Shown here one piece after another: positions 34,108-42,825 of a stretch of DNA of 64,000 bases (its first letter is position 1; every line of letters starts with the position of its first letter). Below the pieces are notes generated by a model. The model ran no database searches, was not told the DNA's origin, and saw nothing but the letters and a program-made list of their open reading frames with translations. Source of the stretch: CBDIDH01 sp965277595 (lineage in GTDB: Bacteria; Planctomycetota; Planctomycetia; Isosphaerales; Isosphaeraceae); NCBI GenBank assembly GCA_965277595.1, contig CBDIDH010000002.1, positions 1,674,001 to 1,738,000 of the forward strand. Reading direction: 5' to 3'. The position numbers and the translations under genes were made by a program.

Positions 34108-34249
34108 TAGCGGCCTGGTTCGCCGCGGGTCGGCGGCCGGAGAAGACCGCCATCGCCCCGAGCACGGCGACCCAGATCAGGAAGAGCCCGAGGGCGGCCT
34201 GGAATCGACGCCGGTCGGATGTCTTGACAGGGCGTTGGCGGTCTTCCAT
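34094..34249 (-). CDS. Small single-span membrane protein
   Basis: A 51-residue protein with a basic N-terminus and one membrane span (FQAALGLFLIWVAVLGAMAVF), preceded by AAAGGGAT eight bases from the ATG at 34249. It overlaps the methyltransferase start by 14 bases, implying translational coupling. No family known. Confidence 0.6.
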   Translation of the reverse strand: MEDRQRPVKTSDRRRFQAALGLFLIWVAVLGAMAVFSGRRPAANQAAIDGR

Positions 34250-34295
34250 GACGTGATCCCTTTCGGTTTTGGTAAGTCGTTTCGGTTCAATAAGT

Positions 34296-34712
34296 TCAGG
34301 CGACCTCGTCGAGGGCAAGCACGAAGTCGCGGCGGAGGGCGTGTTCAAAGTCGTAGACGTCGTCGAAGTCGGTCCGGGCGTCGCTCGGGGTTTTTTCAAG
34401 GTCGCCGGAGGCGATGAGGTTGTAGACGATCTCACCGAGGTCGGAGGTGGACCGGATGCCCCAGAGGCTCAGGACGGTCAGGGCCATCAGGCCGTAGTGT
34501 TCCAGGGCGAGCCGGCGGGCGCCTTCGCAGAGGTCGCGGCCGGTGACGTGGCGGGGGGCGCTGGGCTGTCGGGGACGGCCGCGGACGCGCTCCTGAGAGC
34601 GTTTCTTGAGCCCCTTGGTGAACTCAAGGGCCTCGAAGATGAAGGCGTAGGCGTGGATCGAGTACCGGGGATCGCGAGCCAGAACCCCGGCAAGGTCGTT
34701 GCGGAAGCTCAT
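34296..34712 (-). CDS. Minf_1886 family protein
   Basis: A 138-residue soluble protein. The pattern YSIHAYAFIFEALEFT, HVTGRDLCEGARRLALEHYG and LWGIRSTSDLGEIVYNLI is that of the Minf_1886 family, conserved in planctomycetes and verrucomicrobia and of unknown function. It sits 36 bases after the PSP1 gene on the same strand, a neighbourhood that suggests co-transcription. Confidence 0.87.
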   Translation of the reverse strand: MSFRNDLAGVLARDPRYSIHAYAFIFEALEFTKGLKKRSQERVRGRPRQPSAPRHVTGRDLCEGARRLALEHYGLMALTVLSLWGIRSTSDLGEIVYNLIASGDLEKTPSDARTDFDDVYDFEHALRRDFVLALDEVA

Positions 34713-34748
34713 GAGATCGGTCCTTGTCTCTCCGGACGCACCGAACCT

Positions 34749-35606
34749 TCAATGTTCGATGCGGTCGTCGTCCTCGTCCTTGAGGGGTCGGGTTTTCGAC
34801 TTCTCGACGCCGAGAATCTCGTCGGGAGTGATGACGGTACGGCGTCGGTCTTCGAACTCGACGACCACCTTCTGGGCGAGGACTTCCAGAGCGATGACCC
34901 GGCCCTGACCACGGCGGGTGATGACTTTCGAGCCGACGGCCGGTAGTTCGCGCTCGAGAGCCTGGTAGGTGTCAAACTCGTATCGCAGACAGCATTTCAG
35001 CCTACCACACCTCCCAGAAATTTTCGAGGGGTCTAATGTGGTTTTTTGGAGCTTGGCCATTCGCATCGAGACCGGGGGCATCCGCGAGAGGTGGGTGTTG
35101 CAGCAGACGGGCTTGCCGCAATCTCCATAATCGGCAAGGAGTTTGGCCTCGTCGCGAACGCCGATCTGGCGCATCTCGATGCGGGTCTGAAGCGCCCGGG
35201 CGAGATCCTTGACGAGTTCACGGAAATCAACTCGCTTCTCGGACAGGTAATAAAAAACGGTTCTCTCGCCGCCGAGGATCATCTCGACGTCGACGAGGTC
35301 CATCTGGAGTTTTCGACGGTTGATGAACTCGCCGCAGGCTTCAAAAGCCGCCTGCTTTGCATCGGCGAGCCTTGCCTCGGCGTCGAGGTCGGCGGCCGAG
35401 GCGGCGCGGAGGATCTCGCCCCGGACCGGGTTTTCGAGAAAGAGGGCCGTGCGGTCGGTCGCCTGGCTGAGAACCTCGCCAAGCTCCGTTCCTCGGTCGG
35501 TCTTGAGGATCACCCGCTGCCCTCTCGGGTGCTCCTGGCCGGGGACGCCCGAGTATTCACCGAGGATTCTCATCTGGCCATGACGCACGACGTAGGTGAT
35601 TGCCAT
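34749..35606 (-). CDS. PSP1 domain protein (RicT/YaaT type)
   Basis: Protein of 285 residues matching the YaaT/RicT family. The PSP1 domain carries DRTALFLENPVRGEI and GERTVFYYLSEKRVDFRELVKDLA, and Cys-rich GDCGKPVCCNTHL and GRCGRLKCCLRYE, the Cys pairs that in Bacillus bind iron-sulfur clusters with RicA and RicF. A role in RNA processing is known there; the partners are not in this window. A helical acidic tail (DEDDDRIEH) ends the protein. Confidence 0.9.
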   Translation of the reverse strand: MAITYVVRHGQMRILGEYSGVPGQEHPRGQRVILKTDRGTELGEVLSQATDRTALFLENPVRGEILRAASAADLDAEARLADAKQAAFEACGEFINRRKLQMDLVDVEMILGGERTVFYYLSEKRVDFRELVKDLARALQTRIEMRQIGVRDEAKLLADYGDCGKPVCCNTHLSRMPPVSMRMAKLQKTTLDPSKISGRCGRLKCCLRYEFDTYQALERELPAVGSKVITRRGQGRVIALEVLAQKVVVEFEDRRRTVITPDEILGVEKSKTRPLKDEDDDRIEH

Positions 35607-35731
35607 TCAGGGACATCCTGCCTGGAGAAGACCCTGGTTCCATCGGCATGGAGCCTCAAGGTTCCTTTCAATCATAGTGCGTTTGCCACGCCGTTAACAG
35701 GAGAGAATGACCGACCGACTGCCAGAACGGG

Positions 35732-36394
35732 TCAGAGGCCGAGTTCCTGTCGGTGTGCCGGGAACCAGTCATTCATGAGCCACTTTCCCCATTCTGACCC
35801 GGGCGTCATGGCACCTTCGGCCAGAAGGTTGAGGATCAGGATCGGTGTCAGGCCAGGCAAGACCTGGCTCACGGTGATCGCCTGGTAACCCGTCCCGACG
35901 AGTTCTCCGAACCAGAGTTTATGCCGACGGGGTCGATAACGCCAGACCTCGGGCACGCCGAGCCCTGCGTAAAGGGGGAGCTTCGAGGCCGAGCTTCCCC
36001 ATTTGTCGATTTCCACCCAGAGCGAAGGGGGCGGATCGACGGAGAGGTCGAGGGAGTCCTTACCCAAAACCAGTTGGACCGCATCGCCGATAGGAAAGCT
36101 CTCATCGGCCTCGCGGCCTTTTCCTTGGGGCAGGCCGGGCACCCCTTTGCGAAAGGTCGTCGAGCCGGCCGCCTCGCAGGGAAGATGGAAGGCCCCGGCG
36201 TAGGCGTAAATCAGTTCGTAAATCCGCCGACTGGCGCGATCGTGGCGATCTTGGGGCAACTTGATCTCCAGCACCCCATCGTGGTAGGCCATCCGCAGAT
36301 GCCGGTTGCGTCGATCCATGCGGATGCGGAGGTATGAGTCATACGTCACGCCACAGATGCGTTGATACCCGGGCTTTTTTCGTACTGTGCTCAT
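35732..36394 (-). CDS. Uma2 family (DUF820) putative nuclease
   Basis: A 220-residue protein of the Uma2/DUF820 PD-(D/E)XK-like fold. Visible blocks are MAYHDGVLEI, RRIYELI, GREADESFPI (in place of the usual PDxxF) and LWVEIDKWGSS. The catalytic residues (E in EADESF, E in VEID) appear present though the middle Lys is less certain. GGGAGG precedes the ATG. Its role is unknown; such genes are massively repeated in cyanobacteria and planctomycetes. Confidence 0.82.
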   Translation of the reverse strand: MSTVRKKPGYQRICGVTYDSYLRIRMDRRNRHLRMAYHDGVLEIKLPQDRHDRASRRIYELIYAYAGAFHLPCEAAGSTTFRKGVPGLPQGKGREADESFPIGDAVQLVLGKDSLDLSVDPPPSLWVEIDKWGSSASKLPLYAGLGVPEVWRYRPRRHKLWFGELVGTGYQAITVSQVLPGLTPILILNLLAEGAMTPGSEWGKWLMNDWFPAHRQELGL

Positions 36395-36464
36395 GCGGAA
36401 CCTCCCTTCCGTGACGTCGACTGGCCGGAAATCGATTTTTTCACCCGATCCCTTACGGACAAAG

Positions 36465-36896
36465 TTAAAGGATACCCAGAGTTGGTCCCCAGTAGAGCAC
36501 TTTATAGTAATAGAGCCAGGACCAGTTCAGCGCCGCGGCGAACCCAATGATCGGAGAGGTGTTTTGGAGCCATCGCCATAAAGCAATGATCTCACAAGCG
36601 AGCATGGTTATCGTTGAATAGAAAAAGAAGGTGACCAGAATACCGAAGCGCTGACAGCCGTAACTGGCCTGAACGGCCGGGAGGATGACGGCGATGTGAA
36701 GACACCAGAGGGTTAGCGGGATGCCGGCCAGCAATCCATCCCATAACCCTGGCCTTCCATGGCGTGTCATCCCAAAATGCGCCGAGGCATACAAACTCAG
36801 GAGACAGAGCATGGGCCACCAGACGAGCCCGAAGGCAACGACCGCGACCACGAGCATCATCTGCCGTATTTTGAACTGCGCGCGGAGAAAACTCAT
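36465..36896 (-). CDS. Hypothetical four-span membrane protein
   Basis: A 143-residue protein starting FKIRQMMLVVAVVAFGLVWWP, a motif frequent at the N-terminus of short planctomycete membrane proteins. Four hydrophobic spans follow (LLSLYASAHFG, GIPLTLWCLHIAVILPA, FGILVTFFFYSTITMLACEI, FAAALNWSWLYYYK). No family beyond that motif; codon use is less GC-biased than its neighbours. Confidence 0.7.
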   Translation of the reverse strand: MSFLRAQFKIRQMMLVVAVVAFGLVWWPMLCLLSLYASAHFGMTRHGRPGLWDGLLAGIPLTLWCLHIAVILPAVQASYGCQRFGILVTFFFYSTITMLACEIIALWRWLQNTSPIIGFAAALNWSWLYYYKVLYWGPTLGIL

Positions 36897-36934
36897 ATAG
36901 TGTTATCTTTCTATTTAATGATCGGTAGGCATTT

Positions 36935-38005
36935 TCAAGGCTTCATACTGTTGGGGTCGAGAATCTCCTGTCCTTGCAACCAATAGAGTTGAAGCCCCAA
37001 TCCAAGGTTTTCAGGATTCGGCAGATCGGGTTCAAGCGTTCCCACGAGTGAAACGAGGACCGTGCCATCGTGCCGACGTTCAACCTTGAGTTGGGGACGC
37101 AATTTTTGATCATCCTGTTCCTGGACTTTGAACCACTTTTCCCAGGTGCTTTTCATGCGTTCCAAATTTTGTTCGGAGCCGATCTTGGGGATGTAGACGA
37201 CGCGGAAGCCGTCTCTCAGAAATGTCACCGACGCCCCGGTGGTCTGACACTTCGGGCTGACTTTGGGCAGATGCCGGAGCATCCACACCGAAGCGTGGAA
37301 ATCAATGTGTTTCCACTCGTCTCGATCGTCAGGAAATGCGCGACTTTTGGGAGCCTCATCGACACGATGAAGAACGGATTCGAGAAAGCGATCGCTGCTG
37401 GCACAGAGCAGGGTCCTGGAATTGAGCACCACGAAATAGGTCCCCTGCCAAGGTGTCTCCTTGATCCAGGGTTCCATCGCGGTCGTCGAAGGAAAGACGA
37501 AGACCTCGCGACCGACCAGGGTTCTGACCTCTTTTGCGTTTTTGCGTATCCCCGCGGTCCAATCCGTGGCGGCTTCGCCCAGGTCAGTCTCGAAGACGAT
37601 GATCGCGCAACTTTCACTCCGCAGGCTGCCGAAGCTGCTGACGCCTTCAAAGTTCTTCGCGCCGTGGATGACACATTCGATCTTGCGATCCCGGAGTGGC
37701 TTCGAAAGCTTCCCTTGACCCACCAGCTCAAAATCGCCGGTGGCAAGGTTCACGCCGAACTCCTCCCAGGTCGAGCCTTTGACCGGGTCAAACCTGGGGA
37801 GTGTGACAGACCGAGCCACGATCAGAGTTTCCGTGTCGTCGGGGAGCCAATGTAAGAGGCTCTCCATGTGCGGAGTCAAACCGTTGGGCTTATCGTCTGC
37901 CGCGCGAGAGCGGAGTGGGCTCAGCCCCGTGAGCGTAAAGCCAAGGATCAGGAACAATCCGGCTCTTGTCACGAAAATACAGAGAGTACGTATTTTCATA
38001 TTCAT
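36935..38005 (-). CDS. Exported hypothetical protein
   Basis: A 356-residue protein with a signal peptide (MKIRTLCIFVTRAGLFLILGF and a cleavage region at RSRA). The mature part has no recognised family: HMESLLHWLPDDTETLIVARS, DWTAGIRKNAKEVRTLVGREVFVFPS and TYFVVLNSRTLLCASSDRFLE. Such proteins occur in planctomycetes as DUF-type paralogues. ATG at 38005 chosen because the signal follows directly; MSTGS at 38020 is an alternative. No ribosome site is clear for either. Confidence 0.7.
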   Translation of the reverse strand: MNMKIRTLCIFVTRAGLFLILGFTLTGLSPLRSRAADDKPNGLTPHMESLLHWLPDDTETLIVARSVTLPRFDPVKGSTWEEFGVNLATGDFELVGQGKLSKPLRDRKIECVIHGAKNFEGVSSFGSLRSESCAIIVFETDLGEAATDWTAGIRKNAKEVRTLVGREVFVFPSTTAMEPWIKETPWQGTYFVVLNSRTLLCASSDRFLESVLHRVDEAPKSRAFPDDRDEWKHIDFHASVWMLRHLPKVSPKCQTTGASVTFLRDGFRVVYIPKIGSEQNLERMKSTWEKWFKVQEQDDQKLRPQLKVERRHDGTVLVSLVGTLEPDLPNPENLGLGLQLYWLQGQEILDPNSMKP

Positions 38006-38212
38006 GGAACCGGTACTCATCAGGACCGATGTCGGTGCATCGGAGACGGCCTGGCCGAGCCTTCTGAAGGCTTGTATCGTATCTCCGATCGGCCTGGCGG
38101 GCAACGTCGGGCGAGAGACACCGGGATGAGATTGACCTTCCTGGCGAGAACGGGTCTTCGCATAATACGCGAATCAAGCGAAGGTCACGACCCGTGGAAG
38201 GAACGAACGCCC

Positions 38213-38437
38213 ATGCCGAGCGAGGAATTGCTGGCTCTCCTGGTCTGCCCGATGGGGAAGGCAGCATTGCGAAGGGAGGGGGATTCCCTGGTCTGCACTC
38301 GGTGCGGCCCAAGGTTCGCCATCAAGGACGATATCCCCGACATGCTCATCGAGGAGGCCGAACTACCACAGGGCTGTCCCACACTGAACGACCTGGAATG
38401 CGTCCGGTCGGGCGAGGCCAGGGTCGATTTCACTTGA
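38213..38437 (+). CDS. Trm112-like zinc-ribbon protein
   Basis: Small protein of 74 residues. Opening ELLALLVCPMGKAALRREGDSLVCTRCGPRFAIKDDIPDMLIEEA matches the Trm112/UPF0434 family (VCP...CxxC... IPxML), which binds zinc and, in other organisms, activates methyltransferases. Four Cys are present in the first 40 residues (one in VCP, two in VCTRC and a later one downstream). AAGGAA lies 9 bases before the ATG. It is the only plus-strand gene here and converges on the phage module. Confidence 0.85.
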   Translation: MPSEELLALLVCPMGKAALRREGDSLVCTRCGPRFAIKDDIPDMLIEEAELPQGCPTLNDLECVRSGEARVDFT

Positions 38438-38459
38438 ATCCGGGCCGGAACGCGTCACA

Positions 38460-38496
38460 CCCCCGGAAACCCCCTTGAGATGGGGGCGTCCGGGGG
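38460..38496. other. GC-rich nested hairpin at the edge of the phage module
   Basis: Outer 8-bp stem CCCCCGGA/TCCGGGGG (38460-38467, 38489-38496), a two-base internal mismatch on each side, inner 5-bp stem CCCCC/GGGGG and a 7-base loop. No T-run on either side. It lies between the converging stops of the Trm112-like gene and the last phage gene and may end transcription from both, or mark the module's edge. Confidence 0.7.
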
Positions 38497-38516
38497 CGGA
38501 ATGTGTCAACAGGGGT

Positions 38517-38849
38517 TCAGGCGTCGTATCGGAAGACCCAGCGGCAGTCGACGCGCGAGACGACGACCTGCGTGCCGGGGGGCGGGACCGCCGAACCGAG
38601 GTTCAGGGCGAAAAAAGGCGCGGAGGTCGGCGTCACCAGGCCGGGGCTTCCCTCGGTTTCCGTGCCGAGGAGCGTGACCGGTTGACAGGCGTAGAAGCAC
38701 TGGGGCGTGCCTGGGTAGGTCTTGACGGTCGTCGTCTCGGCGAGCATGTGAGGCAAGCCGAGAGTCGGGTCGGAATCGCGCCGCTTGAGGTCGTCGGTCA
38801 GGGCGACCTCGCGGAGAAAAAGGCGTCGGGCGTCGTCGGAAGTCGCCAT
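38517..38849 (-). CDS. Phage-module hypothetical protein (last gene)
   Basis: A 110-residue protein. It begins with a polar helix (DDARRLFLREVALTDDLKRRD) and then a beta-rich part (TVKTYPGTPQCFYACQPVTLLG). The ATG shares a base with the stop of the 703-residue gene (TGATG). No family recognised; position suggests a tail-tip or accessory role. Confidence 0.65.
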   Translation of the reverse strand: MATSDDARRLFLREVALTDDLKRRDSDPTLGLPHMLAETTTVKTYPGTPQCFYACQPVTLLGTETEGSPGLVTPTSAPFFALNLGSAVPPPGTQVVVSRVDCRWVFRYDA

Positions 38850-40960
38850 CAATGTTCGCCCTTGTGATCGGAGAGTTGCAAGATCGTGTGCTGACCGCCG
38901 TCGAAGTTCCAGGTAACCGCGACGACCGCCGGATAGACCTCGCCTTCGCCCGCCGGCGCGCCCGCGTTGGTCTGCAACGAGAGGTTTCGGCCGATGATGG
39001 AACAGATCTTGTCGCCGATTTGGTAGGCCGACGTGAACCGGGGAATCGTCGCCGTGCCGCGGACCTCGCCCGCTTCACCGGCGAGCCGGCGGGCGGTCGC
39101 CTCGGCGAGGGCGGCGTCGGTGTCGTCGCGGACGATGACCGGGTTCGCGGTCGGGTTGAACTCACTGTTCGCGGCGACGACCTGCTTGAAATAGCGGTCG
39201 CTCCCGTCAATCCGCCGGGTGATCGCGAACGAGCTGGAGCTGGAAGGCCGCTGGTCGGCCCTGGCCTTGAGGCCGAGGTCGCCGTCGACGACGCAGGTCA
39301 GCCGTAGATAGAAGTTCGTCGCCCCGGCGGCGGCCTGATCCTCGACCCCCCGGACAACGCCAGCCGGATAGGGCATTCCATCCTCGGAGGGAATGCCGAT
39401 GTTCCAGTTGTTGGGGTTGGGAACGTTGATCCAGATCCCGAGCCGGTCCTTGAGCAGGCTGAATCCACCGGCGATGTCTTGCCAGGTCCCGCCGCCGTCC
39501 CAGAGGCCGGGCGCGTCGCCTTCGAAGTCGGTCGAGATCGCCAGGCGAGCCCGCAAGGGCTTGAAGTTGGCGTCGGTGGTGATCAACTCCCCTTTCGGAA
39601 CCCGCCGACGCTTGACCCAGGGATCAGGCTTCTTGGGATCATCGCCCGCGAGCAAATCATCCAGAGGGGGCGCCTCGTGATCGAGAGCCGACGTCGTGAA
39701 ATCCCAGTGCCCTTCGCCCGTCTCGTCGAAGACGTAGAGCCGGTACATATCGCGGTTCGTCTTCGAGAAGGACGGGTCGTTGAGGTTGAACGTCTGAATC
39801 GCCGCGGCGTCGGCGGCATCGCCCGCGGCAATCGGGAAGCCGGGAGCGAGCACGAAGGACGCCTCGTACTGGACAGGCGCCGTCTCGATCTCGAAAACGT
39901 TGGCCACGCTATCGGTGTCACGCGCCAGCCTGGCCGCGCCCAGGTTGGACTGCGACGGGTCGAGCGGTTCACCGGCCGGCTGGAGAAACAAATCCTTGTA
40001 CGACGACGACGAGCCGTCCTGCCTTCGAAAGATGTCGAGCCAGGTGACCGGGTCTCCGTTGTCGTCGGCTTCAAGACGGAAGGCCATGCCGATGCCGTTG
40101 GGTTCGAGCAACTGGAAAAGCGCGAGTGGCCAGGCCTTGTCCGTGGCCAGAAAGTCGGGGACGTCGATCGGATCGCTCTGGTAGGTGCTCGGGTCGCTCG
40201 GGTCCATCGTCACGCCGTCGAGAGGCGTCCGACTGTCGAGGAGAGCGTCAAGGGCGTCACCGTCGGGGTTGGTGACGTACGTCTCGTCGGGATTCTGGCG
40301 AAAGCAGAGGTAACGCGCCGCCATGGGCAGGGTCCAGGTCCGACGCAGGTCGGGCTGGCGGATGACCAGGGGGTCAAGAAAGGTGGCGTAGGTGTTTCCG
40401 TTCTTGTCCTCGGCGTCGGCGTTTTCGGGGGTCGCGTTTGGCTCGCCGTCGGGGTTGAAGTAAGTCGGTAGCTCTGTCTTGACGTCGGTCACCGTCATCG
40501 GGTCATCGGCATCGCGCATCAAGGCGCCGCCGATCGGGGTGTCCCACTCGCGGACGGCGACGCCAAAGGCGAGAAAGGTGACGAGTTCATGCGACGGCGA
40601 GAGGCTCAGTTCGGGAACCTGGGCGAAGCCGTCGAAGAGCGGGGTCGTCGACCCGTCGGTGTTGAACTTCAGGACGACGAGGCGGTCGTCGTTCTGGACG
40701 ACGTGGGCGAGGTCGGAATCGACCGACATGGCCTGTTCAAACCCGGTCGGGTCGACACTGGGGTCAGCCGGGTAAAAGACGTAACGAAACCTCGCGACGC
40801 CCGGGTCCGCCCCTTCGCGGTAGCGAATGGAGAGGACCCGGATGTTCGGGAGCAGTTGATAGACCGGGCTCCCGTTCGGCTGGTATCGGAAGACGGCAAC
40901 GAGTGCGGGGCTTTGCGAGAGACCGACGTCGGGAACTTCGATCGAGGCGAATCCAGGCAT
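38849..40960 (-). CDS. Phage-module large structural protein, baseplate/tail-tip candidate
   Basis: A 703-residue soluble protein without signal or membrane segments. It opens MPGFASIEVPDVGLSQSPALVAVFRY and contains DDRLVVLKFNTDGSTTPLFDGFAQVPELSL, a phrase resembling baseplate-hub or tail-tip domains, and later ATARRLAGEAGEVRGTA and IGDKICSIIGRNLSL, which recall phage late-control/hub proteins. It is the longest protein after the tailspike. Assignment rests on position and these loose resemblances. Confidence 0.6.
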   Translation of the reverse strand: MPGFASIEVPDVGLSQSPALVAVFRYQPNGSPVYQLLPNIRVLSIRYREGADPGVARFRYVFYPADPSVDPTGFEQAMSVDSDLAHVVQNDDRLVVLKFNTDGSTTPLFDGFAQVPELSLSPSHELVTFLAFGVAVREWDTPIGGALMRDADDPMTVTDVKTELPTYFNPDGEPNATPENADAEDKNGNTYATFLDPLVIRQPDLRRTWTLPMAARYLCFRQNPDETYVTNPDGDALDALLDSRTPLDGVTMDPSDPSTYQSDPIDVPDFLATDKAWPLALFQLLEPNGIGMAFRLEADDNGDPVTWLDIFRRQDGSSSSYKDLFLQPAGEPLDPSQSNLGAARLARDTDSVANVFEIETAPVQYEASFVLAPGFPIAAGDAADAAAIQTFNLNDPSFSKTNRDMYRLYVFDETGEGHWDFTTSALDHEAPPLDDLLAGDDPKKPDPWVKRRRVPKGELITTDANFKPLRARLAISTDFEGDAPGLWDGGGTWQDIAGGFSLLKDRLGIWINVPNPNNWNIGIPSEDGMPYPAGVVRGVEDQAAAGATNFYLRLTCVVDGDLGLKARADQRPSSSSSFAITRRIDGSDRYFKQVVAANSEFNPTANPVIVRDDTDAALAEATARRLAGEAGEVRGTATIPRFTSAYQIGDKICSIIGRNLSLQTNAGAPAGEGEVYPAVVAVTWNFDGGQHTILQLSDHKGEH

Positions 40961-40971
40961 TGCAAACCCTT

Positions 40972-41700
40972 TCAGCTCGACATCAGGCCGTACAGCTTCA
41001 TCGCCGCGGCGAGGGCGTTGACCTTCGCCGCGAGCGTGGCGAAATTGGCATCGATCTGGGCCTGCGAGTAGCTTGGCCCGACGTCGGCGAGGGTGTTCGA
41101 GGCGGTTCCCGTCGTGTTGTCGACGATCGCCGCGAGCGCCTGGGCCTGCCCGGCGGGGGTCACCCCGAAGAAGCCGACGGTTCTGGCGTTGGGGTCGGCC
41201 GTGAGGACCGGCGTGGTTGAACCCGTTGCGGCGATCGTGAGCGCGCCGGTCATGGTGTCGCCCGCCTTCAAGACGAAGCCAAGGCCCGTTCCGGCCGTTT
41301 GCGACCCGACCCGTTCGTCAACGATCGACTGAACGGTCGTCGGGCCGGTCACCACATGGGCCAGGCGGACGTGCGCCGTCGTCGGGAAGGCAGACGCCGA
41401 TGAGAGGACTCCCGCGTCGGTCAGCCAGAGATAGGTTGTCGCCGAGGCCGGCAGGGTGTAGGAGGCCGTTCCGGCGAAGGCTCCGACGGTGCCGTCGGCC
41501 TTGACGTAAGAGCCTGCCGAGACCCGGACGTTGAGCGTGACGCTGGGGATCTCGGCCGGGGTGACGATCAGCGAGCCGATCGCGGTGATTCCATCGAGGA
41601 AGTCGGTATTGGCGTTGACCGGGACGTCCCAGTTCCGGTCGGCGGTTGCTGGCTTCTGAAGTCGCGCGTTCGACGTGTAGGTTGTTGCCACGGACGTCAC
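40972..41700 (-). CDS. Phage tail-fibre-like protein
   Basis: A 242-residue protein starting LQKPATADRNWDVPVNANTDFLDG, a motif common to phage tail-fibre and tail-collar starts. The centre has GDTMTGALTI, a typical fibre-repeat phrase. It ends with a helical part (QAQIDANFATLAAKVNALAAAM). Followed by the 703-residue gene after 11 bases. Confidence 0.75.
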   Translation of the reverse strand: MTSVATTYTSNARLQKPATADRNWDVPVNANTDFLDGITAIGSLIVTPAEIPSVTLNVRVSAGSYVKADGTVGAFAGTASYTLPASATTYLWLTDAGVLSSASAFPTTAHVRLAHVVTGPTTVQSIVDERVGSQTAGTGLGFVLKAGDTMTGALTIAATGSTTPVLTADPNARTVGFFGVTPAGQAQALAAIVDNTTGTASNTLADVGPSYSQAQIDANFATLAAKVNALAAAMKLYGLMSS

Positions 41701-41708
41701 CTGTAAAG

Positions 41709-42425
41709 TTATGAAGGACTGGGTAGCCAGTTTATCGTGACCTGCCGCGAGTCCGGGCCGGAATAGGAATAGGTCAGCCTCGGACCGCTCGGAGGAGCCG
41801 CGGGGGGCCGGGGCGAGGCGGTCACGGTCACGCTGACGGTCTGTCCCGCGCCGCGGTTCTTCCCCTGATGGTCATACGGAACGACAACGAACTGCCAGGA
41901 GCCCGACGTCAGGCCGACGGATTTCCATGTATAACTGCTGGACGATCGCCCAAATCCGCCAAGCCCGAAGCCGCCAAGCCCGAAGCCGTCGCAGATCCAG
42001 CCGCCAGGATAGGCCGGGATGTCGCCGACGGGCGCTGTCATGTCGACCGCCGCTCCAGGCGTGTCGCCTCGGTAGATCCGGAACCCCTGAAGGTCGTCGA
42101 GTCCGGTCGGGTCGAGATACGTCCCCCCCGTCCACGAGAGTTGAACCAGCGGTCCCCCCTGGCTCAGGCTGGCGAGGTTCGAAGAGAAATCCAGAGGCGC
42201 CTCGGCGGGATCGACCGTCGCGACGTCGACCCAGACGTTTCGCCCCGACGCTCCCGCCGGGATCGGCGCGTAACACTGACGCGCCGTCCCGTACCAGGCG
42301 AGGCGGGTGTCGACATACACCTGAAAGAAGGTGCCCTGGACTGCCGAGGAGGTCCATTGGATCAGGAGTTCCGGGCCGTCCGCCTGGACGTTCACTCCGG
42401 TGATCCCGGATTGTGAGAATGCCAT
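41709..42425 (-). CDS. Phage structural protein with Fn3-like domains
   Basis: A 238-residue beta-rich protein. Two Fn3/Ig-like repeats are apparent (LLIQWTSSAVQGTFFQVYVDTRLAWYG; QLSWTGGTYLDP...QGFRIYRGD), with a Gly-Phe repeat GFGLGGFGLGGFG between about residues 147-160. Probably a decorating or adhesin-like tail protein. Assignment is inferred from fold features and position. Confidence 0.6.
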   Translation of the reverse strand: MAFSQSGITGVNVQADGPELLIQWTSSAVQGTFFQVYVDTRLAWYGTARQCYAPIPAGASGRNVWVDVATVDPAEAPLDFSSNLASLSQGGPLVQLSWTGGTYLDPTGLDDLQGFRIYRGDTPGAAVDMTAPVGDIPAYPGGWICDGFGLGGFGLGGFGRSSSSYTWKSVGLTSGSWQFVVVPYDHQGKNRGAGQTVSVTVTASPRPPAAPPSGPRLTYSYSGPDSRQVTINWLPSPS

Positions 42426-42430
42426 TGGAG

Positions 42431-42799
42431 TTAATCCAGGTGCAGGAACCGGGCCTTGTAAGTGCGGAAGAGCACGCCCGAGGGGGATTGCCGGATACGG
42501 CCCTGCGGCTGAAACGACGCGAGGCAGACATCCGGCCAGGACACCCCCAGCGTGTCCACCAGCGTGCGGGCGACGCCGTCGTTGAAGGATCGAAAGAAAG
42601 ATTCCGCGGTCGCCAGCGCGAGCTGTGACGAACCGTAGAGCAAGCCCGAGACCTGGGTCGATCGGCCTCGCAAGCCTCCGTCCAGAAGTTCCAGGCCGCT
42701 CAGCCCGAAGTATCCATTTAACTGCCGAGCTCTGGGGTTATCCGAGGTGGCCATCGTGACCGATGTCCCGAAAATGTTCGTCCCACCGAACGATGCCAT
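42431..42799 (-). CDS. Phage-module hypothetical protein
   Basis: A 122-residue protein (FGGTNIFGTSVTMATSDNPRARQLNGYFG...) rich in Gly and Ser. No family recognised. Its place between the tape-measure-position protein and a fibre gene suggests a distal tail or baseplate component. Confidence 0.6.
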   Translation of the reverse strand: MASFGGTNIFGTSVTMATSDNPRARQLNGYFGLSGLELLDGGLRGRSTQVSGLLYGSSQLALATAESFFRSFNDGVARTLVDTLGVSWPDVCLASFQPQGRIRQSPSGVLFRTYKARFLHLD

Positions 42800-42825
42800 G
42801 ATGATTCTCTTTTATCCCTGAAGAT

